Assembly (NCBI GenBank): GCA_045545175.1 | Contig: JAZQAK010000020.1 | Location: 1 to 54,613, forward strand | Length of the DNA: 54,613 bases | Direction of reading: 5' to 3' | From: RGIG6165 sp045545175 | GTDB taxonomy: Bacteria > Bacillota > Clostridia > Oscillospirales > Feifaniaceae | Shown: piece after piece, positions 42,130 through 50,384 of the stretch | Position numbering within the stretch: the stretch's first letter is position 1 | Layout: every line of letters starts with the position of its first letter | The notes under the pieces: generated by a model | Databases searched by the model: none | What the model was told of the DNA's origin: nothing | What the model saw: only the letters and a program-made list of their open reading frames with translations | Program-made: the position numbers and the translations under genes

Positions 42130-43079
42130 AATCTGATTTTTACTCCGTTTTCGTGCATTTTTTTAAAGGTAATCTCATTTTCGGGGATTTCCGTACCTCT
42201 GCGTACAAGAAGTTCAAGACATTCGCCGTCTGCTTGTTTCTTGTCGTCGGTGTATGAGTTCTTGTATGCAAGTATCTCGTCATAATAACCGCTGTCCTGT
42301 GCATACTTCCAGAAAATATCGCCATATTGTATGCCGTCATAGCACCAGGGTTTTGAAAACAGATTGTAGTGAATGATGCCGGTACGTTCAAGAGGTGGCT
42401 TTGCATCGTTTGGCATAGCATCCCAACGTTCGTCAAGATAGAGGATTTTGCCGTTGCACATAGCGTTAAGATAGTCCTGGTCGGGTGCAATGCTGTCAAA
42501 GTGATAGGTGTTCAACAGGCTCAGAAAATGCCCTTCGAGGTCGTTTTCACGCATTTTTTTCAGGTTCATAAGCAAAACGCCTGAATTTATGTATTCTTCT
42601 GCTTTTACACCAACGGCGTTTTCCGTATACGCTACGAGAGGCGGAATATCGGCTATCGATAAGTCGTTGCAGGCGGCAATAAAGTTGTCACCCATATCTA
42701 TATCGAAAAGATTTGCAATGTCATCTGTCAAAACCACGTCGCTGTCAATGTATATACCCTTGTCGTACTGCGGAAACATTGCGGGGATAAACAGACGGAA
42801 GTATATCGTCAGCGTAAAATAATCGCAACGAAGACGGTTACTCATTCTGTCGTCGAGTGCATCAAAATTTGCTTTCATGGGGGTAAGCTCAATTTTGAAG
42901 TTTTCCGTTTCGAGTGCCTTTAATTTTTGTATATTCGTTTCGTTTAAACCCTGATGCAATACTATTGCCTTGTACGTACGGGCGGAATTTGCATTTTTGA
43001 TTGCGGAATTGAGTGCTACCGCCAGAAAAGGCGCATAGTTGTCGTCTATCGTAAAAAATATGGGGATTTCTCTATTCAT
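42126..43079 (-). CDS. Family 8 glycosyltransferase A
   Basis: 317 residues. GT8 (GT-A fold, retaining): PIFFTIDDNYAPFLAVALNS at the start, metal-binding DxD in GIYIDSDVVLTDD, NSGVLLMNLKKM, APDQDYLNAMCNGKI and the C-terminal IIHYNLFSKPW. The sugar donor is unknown; relatives use UDP-glucose or UDP-galactose. The ATG at 43079 is chosen over 43124 because AAGGAG precedes it and the upstream gene ends at 43072 (8 bp overlap). Confidence 0.92.
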   Translation of the reverse strand: MNREIPIFFTIDDNYAPFLAVALNSAIKNANSARTYKAIVLHQGLNETNIQKLKALETENFKIELTPMKANFDALDDRMSNRLRCDYFTLTIYFRLFIPAMFPQYDKGIYIDSDVVLTDDIANLFDIDMGDNFIAACNDLSIADIPPLVAYTENAVGVKAEEYINSGVLLMNLKKMRENDLEGHFLSLLNTYHFDSIAPDQDYLNAMCNGKILYLDERWDAMPNDAKPPLERTGIIHYNLFSKPWCYDGIQYGDIFWKYAQDSGYYDEILAYKNSYTDDKKQADGECLELLVRRGTEIPENEITFKKMHENGVKIRL

Positions 43080-43866
43080 TTTCAATACTCCTTTTATATA
43101 TATCGTCAAATTCAAAAATTCCAAGTTCGTTATGAAGCCTGTCGATATGCCACGGCTTTACGGTGACAGACCTGAAATACGGCAGAAATTTAAAGAAGGT
43201 CGTAAAATGTTTAAATACGGTTGCCTCTTTGATTTTGCCCTGCTCGTTGTATACGGCAGGCACCTTCTTTTTTAGTGCCAACTTGTTGAGTGCCGACTGA
43301 TCGGGCATAAACATTTTTTTGTCACGGCACATCCTTCGGCATTTTTCAAAGAGACCGTTTTTACGGATGTTCGCCATATTCATAAGAAGCACGCCTGAAT
43401 TGAGATAATCGTGTTTAAATATATTACCGAAAAACCATTTTCCGTAACGGTCGGGCACGCCGATGATATCAACGTCGGTCATATCCGTGTTATAAAATTT
43501 TAAGAAATCTCTGCGACACAGCACGTCGGTGTCGAGGTACAGGATTTTGTCAGGTATCTGCGGTGTTATATCGGCAAACAGCCTCAACATACAAAGCGGT
43601 GTAAAACGCGTTTTCATATTTGCAATTGGCAGGTAGCCGTTAAAGCTTTCGCTTATGTCAAGCAAAATCACTCTGTTGCTTCTGCTTTCGTCATATACGG
43701 CAAGACTGAGTTTTTCTGCAAAATCAGCGGTTATGGCGTCCTGCCTGCCGGCATTTGCGGTCAGAATATAAAAGTTCAGATCCGCAGTCGTATTTTTACA
43801 AATGGAAAGTGCGGACATAAAGATGCCCTGACGTACACCGGCGTCACCGCAAAAGAGAATATTCAA
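43072..43866 (-). CDS. Family 8 glycosyltransferase B
   Basis: 264 residues, second GT8. Motifs: NILFCGDAGVRQGIFMSALS, DxD in ILYLDTDVLCRRDF, YLNSGVLLMNMANI, MPDQSALNKLALKKKV and VKPWHIDRLHN. It is shorter than paralogue A. The start is TTG at 43866, 9 nt after a perfect GGAGGTGA, with no in-frame ATG nearby. It is the first gene of the four-gene glycosyltransferase-acyltransferase operon, and two palindromes lie about 90-130 bp upstream. Confidence 0.9.
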   Translation of the reverse strand: MNILFCGDAGVRQGIFMSALSICKNTTADLNFYILTANAGRQDAITADFAEKLSLAVYDESRSNRVILLDISESFNGYLPIANMKTRFTPLCMLRLFADITPQIPDKILYLDTDVLCRRDFLKFYNTDMTDVDIIGVPDRYGKWFFGNIFKHDYLNSGVLLMNMANIRKNGLFEKCRRMCRDKKMFMPDQSALNKLALKKKVPAVYNEQGKIKEATVFKHFTTFFKFLPYFRSVTVKPWHIDRLHNELGIFEFDDIYKRSIENE

Positions 43867-43954
43867 ACTTCTTCACCTCCTGAGAGCATTATGACGGCAT
43901 CTTTTTTGAAATAAAACCTACGATTGATAGAAAGTCGTCTACAAGTTAAAAATT

Positions 43955-43977
43955 AGCCGTAGAATTATTCTACGGCT
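43955..43977. promoter_or_regulatory. 23-nt palindrome, candidate operator 1
   Basis: AGCCGTAGAAT-T-ATTCTACGGCT is perfectly symmetric. It lies upstream of the glycosyltransferase-acyltransferase operon and shares the CTACG/CGTAG core with the next palindrome. It could also form an RNA hairpin. Confidence 0.6.
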
Positions 43978-43980
43978 GAT

Positions 43981-43995
43981 TCTACGAATCGTAGA
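43981..43995. promoter_or_regulatory. 15-nt palindrome, candidate operator 2
   Basis: TCTACGA-A-TCGTAGA, perfectly symmetric, 3 bp from the 23-nt palindrome. Further partial copies of the CTACG core occur at about 43918 and 43935. Confidence 0.55.
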
Positions 43996-44000
43996 GCGGC

Positions 44001-44036
44001 AAAAACGCCCCGTTTTTAAGGCAAAACGGGGCGTTT
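44001..44036 (-). terminator. Terminator of the HTH-membrane regulator gene
   Basis: AAACGCCCCGTTTT pairs with AAAACGGGGCGTTT; on the minus strand a T-run follows (GCGTTTTTG). It lies 9 nt beyond the gene end. Confidence 0.88.
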
Positions 44037-44044
44037 AAAGCAAG

Positions 44045-44647
44045 TTATTTTTTTGTGGGTTTTTTAATAAAAGCACATAGTATCACAACGATTTGCCCTG
44101 CAACACCCAGAAGATATATGAGGGCAACGCTTATTTTAAAGTGCAGGAAAGTTATGTGTATCGCTGCAAGAACCGACCAGATAAGTGCCGATATAATAAA
44201 ATAGTTGTTTCGCGGATTAAACCAGATTGAATTAAACACCAATCGTATAATCAGCACCACGGGCACTGTATAGACGAAATACAACCATTGAAAAGTTGCT
44301 TCTTTCGTTATAAGTGAAGTGATGATAAAGGCAAATATAACGACAAGCCATACCGCACTTTCTGTAATGTAGGATATCACTTTGCGGTTATATTTTGCTT
44401 CCTTTTTCTTATTCTCACTTGCGGCCTCCTCGATGTTTTTGTCCGTGACCAGATAGTCAAGCGTAACGCCGAAGAGGTCGGCGATTTCAACGAGGACGGA
44501 AATATCGGGAGAAGATTCCGCACGTTCCCATTTGGATATCGTCTTGTCCGAATAATTGAGTTTTTCGGCAAGTTCCAACTGAGTCATATTGTTAAGCAGT
44601 CTGAGCTCTGTTATGTTTTTGGCAACGATGTTCTTTACGTCCTTCAT
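44045..44647 (-). CDS. Membrane-anchored Xre-family regulator
   Basis: 200 residues. The N-terminal 65 residues are a Cro/C1-type helix-turn-helix (NMTQLELAEKLNYSDKTISK, then WERAESSPDISVLVEIADLF). The rest carries a charged linker (about residues 70-90) and four hydrophobic helices (about 92-110, 118-136, 145-165, 170-192). Such HTH-membrane proteins sense membrane or wall signals. It lies upstream of, and in the same direction as, the glycosyltransferase operon but is separated by a terminator. The palindromes between them are its candidate binding sites. The start is supported only by family fit. Confidence 0.85.
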   Translation of the reverse strand: MKDVKNIVAKNITELRLLNNMTQLELAEKLNYSDKTISKWERAESSPDISVLVEIADLFGVTLDYLVTDKNIEEAASENKKKEAKYNRKVISYITESAVWLVVIFAFIITSLITKEATFQWLYFVYTVPVVLIIRLVFNSIWFNPRNNYFIISALIWSVLAAIHITFLHFKISVALIYLLGVAGQIVVILCAFIKKPTKK

Positions 44648-44683
44648 GTCATTACCTCATAAATACAACAAATTGCCCTTCTG

Positions 44684-45100
44684 TTACTGTTGCTTGGTTT
44701 CGCAATAAATGCAACGGTACGTGCGTTTTGCTTTGTCCGTCAGCTTGAAAATGTGGGGCAACTCCTGCTCCGTCTGCGTGATACAACGGGGGTTTTTGCA
44801 GAAAAGCACGTTTGTCAGTTTTTCGGGAAGATCAAGTTTTGCCTTTTTAACAAGCTTGCTGTTCTCGATGAAGTTGACGGTTGCATTGGGGTCAACGTAG
44901 CCGAGAATGTCCATATCCACGTCAAGATTACCGTCAATCTTGATTATGTCCTTGCGACCCATTTTTTTACTGTGTACGTTTTTTATAAACGCAACCGAAC
45001 AGTCCATCGTGTCAAGACCGAGCAGTTTGTAGAGAAGCATTCCTCTGCCTGCGGTAATATGGTCTATAACGATACCGTTTACTATAGAATCTATGTTCAT
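44684..45100 (-). CDS. pyrI: Aspartate carbamoyltransferase regulatory chain
   Basis: 138 residues. The N-terminal allosteric domain (NGIVIDHITAGRGMLLYKLL) binds nucleotides. The C-terminal zinc domain has four Cys in CKNPRCITQTEQ and YRCIYCE. It confers CTP/ATP control on PyrB. It follows pyrB by 2 bp, whereas enterobacterial pyrBI has the same order. It is the last gene of the pyr operon. Confidence 0.95.
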   Translation of the reverse strand: MNIDSIVNGIVIDHITAGRGMLLYKLLGLDTMDCSVAFIKNVHSKKMGRKDIIKIDGNLDVDMDILGYVDPNATVNFIENSKLVKKAKLDLPEKLTNVLFCKNPRCITQTEQELPHIFKLTDKAKRTYRCIYCETKQQ

Positions 45101-45102
45101 AC

Positions 45103-46038
45103 TTATTCTCCTTTTTCAAGACCGAGCAGTTTGAGTATAAGCGCCATACGCATATACTTTCCGTTAAGCACCTGCTTGAAATAGCAGGCACGGGGATCCT
45201 TGTCCACGCCGACTGCAATTTCATTGACTCTCGGCAGGGGGTGAAGCACGATAAGGTCGTCCTTACCCGTTTCAAGTCTGCTCTCTGTGAGAATATAACT
45301 GTCTTTAAGACGCAGATAGTCCTCTTCGTTGAAGAAACGTTCCTTCTGGACTCTCGTCATATAGAGAATGTCAAGGTCGGGAAGAACGCTGTCAAGATCC
45401 GTCGTCTGCACATAAGGAATATTTTTTGCCTTTATGACGTCGTTTTTTATGTAACTGGGAAGCTTGAGTTCAGCAGGGGAGATGAGCACTATTTTTATGC
45501 CCGTATGCTCACTGAGTGCCGAAATAAGCGAATGTACCGTTCTGCCAAACTTAAGGTCACCGCAGAAGCCTACCGTAAGATTGTCAAGCCTGCCTTTTTC
45601 ACGGCGTATCGTGCAAAGGTCTGCAAGTGTCTGCGTGGGGTGGCAGTGACCGCCGTCACCTGCGTTGATAACGGGGATAGAGGCGTTCATCGAAGCAACG
45701 GGAGGTGCACCCTCTTTGGGATGACGCATTGCGATAATGTCGGCATAGCAGGAAATTACCTTTGACGTGTCCGCCACACTCTCGCCCTTTGAAGCGGAGG
45801 AGGACATGGCATCCGAAAAGCCGATAACGTTTCCGCCAAGTTCGTACATTGCCGCCTCGAAACTGAGGCGTGTACGTGTCGAAGGCTCAAAGAAAAGAGT
45901 TGCAAGCTTCTTACCGTCACAACGGTGAGCGTACTTTTTCGGATTTGCAATTATGTCGTCTGCAATTTCAAGAAGTTCGTTTATGTTTTCCTGGCTTAAA
46001 TCAACTATGTCAATAAGACTTTTGGGGAAATCTGACAT
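45103..46038 (-). CDS. pyrB: Aspartate carbamoyltransferase catalytic chain
   Basis: 311 residues. It makes carbamoyl aspartate. The carbamoyl-phosphate site is FFEPSTRTRLSFEAAMYELG. Further conserved segments are DAMSSSASKGES (a Lys-containing loop), NAGDGGHCHPTQTLADL and HPLPRVNEI. Class B type, assembling with PyrI. Its start shares a base with the pyrE stop region. Confidence 0.97.
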   Translation of the reverse strand: MSDFPKSLIDIVDLSQENINELLEIADDIIANPKKYAHRCDGKKLATLFFEPSTRTRLSFEAAMYELGGNVIGFSDAMSSSASKGESVADTSKVISCYADIIAMRHPKEGAPPVASMNASIPVINAGDGGHCHPTQTLADLCTIRREKGRLDNLTVGFCGDLKFGRTVHSLISALSEHTGIKIVLISPAELKLPSYIKNDVIKAKNIPYVQTTDLDSVLPDLDILYMTRVQKERFFNEEDYLRLKDSYILTESRLETGKDDLIVLHPLPRVNEIAVGVDKDPRACYFKQVLNGKYMRMALILKLLGLEKGE

Positions 46039-46676
46039 TATTTTCCCCCTCCGATCCAGCTTTCATCAGAGGGATTGTTGCGGAATGCAATAAGACGCTG
46101 TATATCGCTTTCTGCGATGTAGCCTTCCTCTGCAGCAACCTCTGCAATTACGTCAAAGTTGGTAAGAGAGATGTTCTTAACGTTTGCATCTGCAAGTCTT
46201 TCAAGACCTTTCTTCATACCGTAAGTAAAGATGCTCACGATGCCGAGAACTTCTGCACCTGCTTCACGCAGAACGTTTACAACTTCGATTACGCTGCCGC
46301 CCGTTGAGATAAGGTCTTCAACAACGACAACCTTCTGACCCTTTTCGAGTCTGCCTTCAATCTGATTCTGTCTGCCGTGGTCCTTTGCGCCTGAGCGAAC
46401 GTAGCCCATAGGCATATCAAGAATATGTGCCGTGATTGCGGCGTGTGCGATGCCTGCAGTAGAAGTGCCCATAAGCACTTCTGCATCGGGATAGTTTTCT
46501 TTTATGAGCTTTGCAAGGCCGTTTTCAACGTCCGTTCTCACCTTGGGTGCTGTGAGTGTAAGTCTGTTATCACAGTATACGGGGCTCTTGATACCGCTTG
46601 CCCATGTAAACGGTTCATCGGGGCGGAAGAATACCGCTTTGATTTCAAGAAGGTCTTTTGCAATAAGTTTTTCCAT
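46038..46676 (-). CDS. pyrE: Orotate phosphoribosyltransferase
   Basis: 212 residues. It adds ribose phosphate from PRPP to orotate. The PRPP loop is KVVVVEDLISTGGSVIEVVN. An N-terminal FTWASGIKSPVYCDNRLTL binds orotate/PRPP. It follows pyrF by 14 bp and overlaps pyrB. Confidence 0.97.
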   Translation of the reverse strand: MEKLIAKDLLEIKAVFFRPDEPFTWASGIKSPVYCDNRLTLTAPKVRTDVENGLAKLIKENYPDAEVLMGTSTAGIAHAAITAHILDMPMGYVRSGAKDHGRQNQIEGRLEKGQKVVVVEDLISTGGSVIEVVNVLREAGAEVLGIVSIFTYGMKKGLERLADANVKNISLTNFDVIAEVAAEEGYIAESDIQRLIAFRNNPSDESWIGGGK

Positions 46677-46690
46677 GTTAGTTTATCTCC

Positions 46691-47389
46691 TTATCCTACG
46701 AATTCTTTTACACAACGGCGGTATGCTGCAACCGGGTCGTCAGCCGCCGTAATCGGCCTGCCCACAACTATGTAGTCAGAGCCTATTTCCTTTGCCTTTT
46801 CAGGTGTCGTTATACGAACCTGGTCACCCACGTCACCGTCAGCAAAACGAACACCGGGGGTTACTGTGAGAAATTCTTTTCCGCAGTTTTCGTGAACGAT
46901 GCCTGCTTCAAGCGGTGAACATACGACACCGTCAAGTCCTGAATTCTTTGCAACCGTCGCATAGTGTAAAACAACCTTGTCAAGAGGTTCTTTTATAAGC
47001 AGGTCGCTTTCCATTCTTTCCTGTGAGGTTGAAGTAAGCTGTGTAACTGCAATAAGCAGGGGGCGTGTTCCGTCGGGACGTGTGAGGCCTTCGATAGCAG
47101 CCTTCATCATTTCTGCAGTGCCTGCGGCGTGCAGGTTGCACATATCAACGTCAAGTGCCGAAAGAACAGCCATTGATTTTTTAACCGTGTTCGGAATATC
47201 GTGAAGCTTTAAGTCGAGGAATATCTTGTGTCCTCTCGCCTTGATTTCACGAACTATGGCAGGACCTTCCGCATAGTAGAGTTCCATACCGATTTTTACA
47301 AAAGGCTTTTCGTCTTTAAACTGATCAAGAAATGCCATAACGGCGTCCTTACTTGAAAAGTCGCATGCAATAATTACGTCTTTACCCAT
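46691..47389 (-). CDS. pyrF: Orotidine 5'-phosphate decarboxylase
   Basis: 232 residues, last step to UMP. The catalytic segment FLDLKLHDIPNTVKKSM carries the Asp/Lys residues (DxKxxDI). C-terminal VTPGVRFADGDVGDQVRI and YIVVGRPITAADDP bind phosphate. Short PyrF type (about 230 residues), not the long mycobacterial form. Confidence 0.97.
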   Translation of the reverse strand: MGKDVIIACDFSSKDAVMAFLDQFKDEKPFVKIGMELYYAEGPAIVREIKARGHKIFLDLKLHDIPNTVKKSMAVLSALDVDMCNLHAAGTAEMMKAAIEGLTRPDGTRPLLIAVTQLTSTSQERMESDLLIKEPLDKVVLHYATVAKNSGLDGVVCSPLEAGIVHENCGKEFLTVTPGVRFADGDVGDQVRITTPEKAKEIGSDYIVVGRPITAADDPVAAYRRCVKEFVG

Positions 47390-47403
47390 TTTTCTTTCCT
47401 TTC

Positions 47404-48315
47404 TTAGTGAGCAGCACCAATGATGTCTGCAAGTTTTTCTATGTTGTATTTTTCCATTGCTTTGGGAAGGTCGTCAATTATCTTAGGACAGATAAAGGGG
47501 TCCGTCAGATTTGCTGCACCGACCTGAACACAGCGTGCACCCGCCATCATCATTTCGATAACGTCGTCAGCACTCGTGACACCGCCCATACCGACTATCG
47601 GGATATTTACGGCTTCGTATACACGGTATATCATCGAAACTGCAACGGGGAATATACCGGGACCCGAATAACCGCCACTCTTGTTTGCAATTACGGGACG
47701 GCGTGATTTTAAGTTTATTCTCATGCCGAGCATCGTGTTTATAAGGCTGATACCGTCGGCACCTGCCGCTTCACACGCTTTTGCAATTTCCGTTATATCC
47801 GTAACGTTGGGGGAGAGTTTTATTATTATCGGTTTTGTTGACTGCTTTCTCACTGCCGCCGTAACCTCTGCCGCCGCTTTTGCCGACGTGCCAAAGGACA
47901 TACCGCCACCGTGTACGTTTGGACAGCTTACGTTGACTTCAAGCCAGCCGATATTGTCCTGTCCTTCAAGACTTGCGGCAACACGCTCGTATTCACCTAT
48001 AGAGAAGCCATTTATGTTTGCCATAACGGGTTTATGGAAAATCTTTTTCATTTCGGGCAGAATTTCGTTAACAAGGACTTTCACACCCGGATTCTGCAGA
48101 CCGACGGAGTTTATCATACCTGCCGGACATTCGGCAATTCTCGGCGTTGCGTTGCCGAAACGCGGTTCTTCCGTGATACCCTTGAAGGAGAATGAGCCGA
48201 GTTTGTTTATATCGTAAAGTTCTGCAAATTCTTCACCGTAGCCGAAGGTGCCCGAAGCACCCATAACGGGATTGTCAAGTTTTATACCGCAAAGGCTTGT
48301 GCTTATATCTACCAT
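47404..48315 (-). CDS. pyrD: Dihydroorotate dehydrogenase B, catalytic subunit
   Basis: 303 residues, FMN enzyme of class 1B. The active-site Cys is in VNVSCPNVHGGGMSFG, and GTFGYGEEF near the N-terminus and IVGMGGVTSADDVIEMMMAG near the C-terminus bind FMN. It works with PyrK, encoded just upstream (7 bp overlap), passing electrons to NAD+. That suits an anaerobe, because quinone is not needed. Confidence 0.97.
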   Translation of the reverse strand: MVDISTSLCGIKLDNPVMGASGTFGYGEEFAELYDINKLGSFSFKGITEEPRFGNATPRIAECPAGMINSVGLQNPGVKVLVNEILPEMKKIFHKPVMANINGFSIGEYERVAASLEGQDNIGWLEVNVSCPNVHGGGMSFGTSAKAAAEVTAAVRKQSTKPIIIKLSPNVTDITEIAKACEAAGADGISLINTMLGMRINLKSRRPVIANKSGGYSGPGIFPVAVSMIYRVYEAVNIPIVGMGGVTSADDVIEMMMAGARCVQVGAANLTDPFICPKIIDDLPKAMEKYNIEKLADIIGAAH

Positions 48316-49040
48316 ATTACCTCCTCACGGTCTAAAACCGGACCGTCTTTGCATATGCGTTTATCACCGTATTTCGTTTTGCAGCTGCAACCCATACATG
48401 CACCGAAACCGCAACCCATACGTTCTTCAAAACTGTACTGACCGCTGCCCACAGCCTTTGCCTCTATCGCTTTGAACATGGGCAGGGGACCGCAGGTGTA
48501 GAAGAATGAATAAGTAAGGTCTGCCATAGCATCGGTAACGAAGCCTTTTACGCCGTATGAACCGTCTGCCGTTGCAACAATTACTTTTGCACCGAGATTT
48601 TCAAATTCTTTTTCAAGAAAAATCTCACTCTTTGTGTTAAAACCTAAAATAACCGTGGGTTTTGCACCCTTTGCAATAAGTTCTTTACAAAGGCCGTAAA
48701 GAGGCGGTATTCCGACACCGCCGCCGATAAGAAGGGGCGCATCCCCGCTTTTATCGGGGTTAAAGCCGTTGCCGAGGCCTACAAGCAGGTTGAGTTCTTT
48801 TCCTGCCTGCATTACAGACATATCTTCGGTACCGCTTCCCACAACCTTGTATATGAGTACGAGGCTGTTTTCAGCGTATTCGCATACCGAAATGGGACGG
48901 CGTAAAAATTTACCCTCAAGCTTTATATTTACGAACTGACCCGGCTTTGATAATGCCGAGGTGTCACCCTCAAGCGTCATTTTGTAGACGCTGTCGGTTA
49001 ATGCAACGTTTTCTTTTATTGTAAAAATACTCTCTGTCAT
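48309..49040 (-). CDS. pyrK: Dihydroorotate dehydrogenase B, electron transfer subunit
   Basis: 243 residues. FAD/NAD-binding ferredoxin-reductase fold: GKFLRRPISVCEY binds FAD, LLIGGGVGIPPLYGL binds NAD. The [2Fe-2S] cluster uses Cys in GCGFGACMGCSCK and, further on, RICKDGP. The ATG at 49040 has GGAGG 10 nt upstream. The ORF start at 49094 lies within pyrC. Confidence 0.96.
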   Translation of the reverse strand: MTESIFTIKENVALTDSVYKMTLEGDTSALSKPGQFVNIKLEGKFLRRPISVCEYAENSLVLIYKVVGSGTEDMSVMQAGKELNLLVGLGNGFNPDKSGDAPLLIGGGVGIPPLYGLCKELIAKGAKPTVILGFNTKSEIFLEKEFENLGAKVIVATADGSYGVKGFVTDAMADLTYSFFYTCGPLPMFKAIEAKAVGSGQYSFEERMGCGFGACMGCSCKTKYGDKRICKDGPVLDREEVIW

Positions 49041-50269
49041 TTTATGTCCTCCGATATCCAGATTGCCTTGTTGTCTATTGACGTGCACAGGCATTTGCCG
49101 TAAACTTCCCTGTCCTCAAAGGGTGTTGCCCTGCCGAGTGTTTTGAAGTTGTCGGGATTTATGCGGTAAGGCGTGCTCACGTCCCATATTGAAAAGCCTG
49201 CATCACCAACGAGAGAAAAACGCTCTCTCGGTGTGGTGCACATAAGTTCAGTAAGGCGCATCATATCTATGATGCCTTTTTTTACGAACTCGGTATACAT
49301 CACGGGGAAGGCACATTCAAGCCCCACGACACCCATCATACTGCCGAGCAGGCCTTTTGCCTTTTCTTCGGCAGAGTGGGGAGCATGGTCTGTTGCTATC
49401 ATATCGATAGTGCCGTCACAAATACCCTCTATAAGTGCCTGCTTGTCCTCTGCACTGCGCAGAGGCGGGTTCATTTTGAACTTGCCGTCATCCTGCAGAT
49501 TGCTGTCATCAAGCACGAGATAGTGAGGTGCAGTTTCGCAGGTTATGTCCACACCTTCTGCCTTTGCTTTGCGTATTATATCAACCGATTCTTTCGTCGA
49601 TATGTGGCATATGTGAAGCGAAGCACCCGTTTCTTTGAGAAGTTCTATATCTCTTGCAATCGGGCCCCACTCACTTTCCGAGCAGATGCCGGGTAAAGCG
49701 TGATTTTTTGCATATTCACCGTCGTGAATCACGCCACCGAAAAGAAGTGAATTATCCTCCTCGTGTGCGGCAATGAGTTTGCCGAGTGCTTTTGCTTTTA
49801 AGAGGGCGTCCTTCATCATTTCGGGAGTCTGTACACCGCGACCGTCATCCGAAAATGCGCATACACGGCTTGCCATACCGTCCATATCCGAGAGGACTTC
49901 GCCCTTTTCACCGACCGTTATTGCACCGTAAGGGTGTACCCTGACCCCGTTTGAAGCCTTGATACATTCGTAGGCAATATCAAGGTTTTCCACACTGTCG
50001 GGTACGGGTGAAAGGTTTGGCATGGTGCACACGTCCGTATAACCGCCTGCCGCTGCAGCCGCCGTTCCCGTCGCAACCGTCTCTTTATAAGAAAAACCCG
50101 GCTCACGCAAATGCACGTGTACATCTGCGAAACCGGGAAGTAATATCATATTTGTCGCGTCAATGTCAAAGGACGTGCTGTCCGAAAAAGGAAACACTTC
50201 TACCTTAGCGTTGACACGCTTTTCACCGTTTGGCGTATATTCTTTTACGTTGTTGAAATTGTATATCAT
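49037..50269 (-). CDS. pyrC: Dihydroorotase
   Basis: 410 residues, type I (PyrC of Gram-positives). Metal ligands are in GFADVHVHLREPGF, ASLHICHIST and MIATDHAPHSAEEK. A lysine-containing bridge segment is less clear. It closes carbamoyl aspartate to dihydroorotate. The start at 50269 follows GGAG by 6 nt. First gene of the pyr operon; carA/carB and pyrR are not in the window. Confidence 0.96.
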   Translation of the reverse strand: MIYNFNNVKEYTPNGEKRVNAKVEVFPFSDSTSFDIDATNMILLPGFADVHVHLREPGFSYKETVATGTAAAAAGGYTDVCTMPNLSPVPDSVENLDIAYECIKASNGVRVHPYGAITVGEKGEVLSDMDGMASRVCAFSDDGRGVQTPEMMKDALLKAKALGKLIAAHEEDNSLLFGGVIHDGEYAKNHALPGICSESEWGPIARDIELLKETGASLHICHISTKESVDIIRKAKAEGVDITCETAPHYLVLDDSNLQDDGKFKMNPPLRSAEDKQALIEGICDGTIDMIATDHAPHSAEEKAKGLLGSMMGVVGLECAFPVMYTEFVKKGIIDMMRLTELMCTTPRERFSLVGDAGFSIWDVSTPYRINPDNFKTLGRATPFEDREVYGKCLCTSIDNKAIWISEDIK

Positions 50270-50282
50270 AGAAAAACTCCGT

Positions 50283-50332
50283 AAAAAAGCCTTGCCTTTC
50301 GGCAAGACTTTTCAAGACATTTAAATTGTCTT
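50283..50332 (-). terminator. Leader terminator (attenuator) of the pyr operon
   Basis: On the minus strand AGTCTTGCC pairs with GGCAAGGCT around GAAA, followed by TTTTTT, only 13 nt before pyrC. Upstream AAGACA/TGTCTT forms a second hairpin (50314-50332), so alternate folding is possible. I find no PyrR-binding consensus. Confidence 0.72.
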
Positions 50333-50355
50333 AGCCCATAATTATAATTTTTATT

Positions 50356-50384
50356 ATTATAACAAAATCAATATATCAAGTCAA
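50356..50384 (-). promoter_or_regulatory. Sigma-A promoter of the pyr operon
   Basis: TTGACT, 17-nt spacer, TATAAT on the minus strand. The -35 lies in the last codons and stop of the MFS gene. The predicted start near 50349 leaves a leader of about 80 nt. Confidence 0.75.

Noticed and set aside
44690..45184. Plus-strand frame of 164 codons over pyrI
   Set aside because: Antisense of pyrI and the end of pyrB; Phe/Cys/Val-rich shadow.
50270..50350. PyrR-binding stem in the pyr leader
   Set aside because: I could not find the conserved PyrR-bound hairpin sequence; only a plain hairpin and terminator are present.
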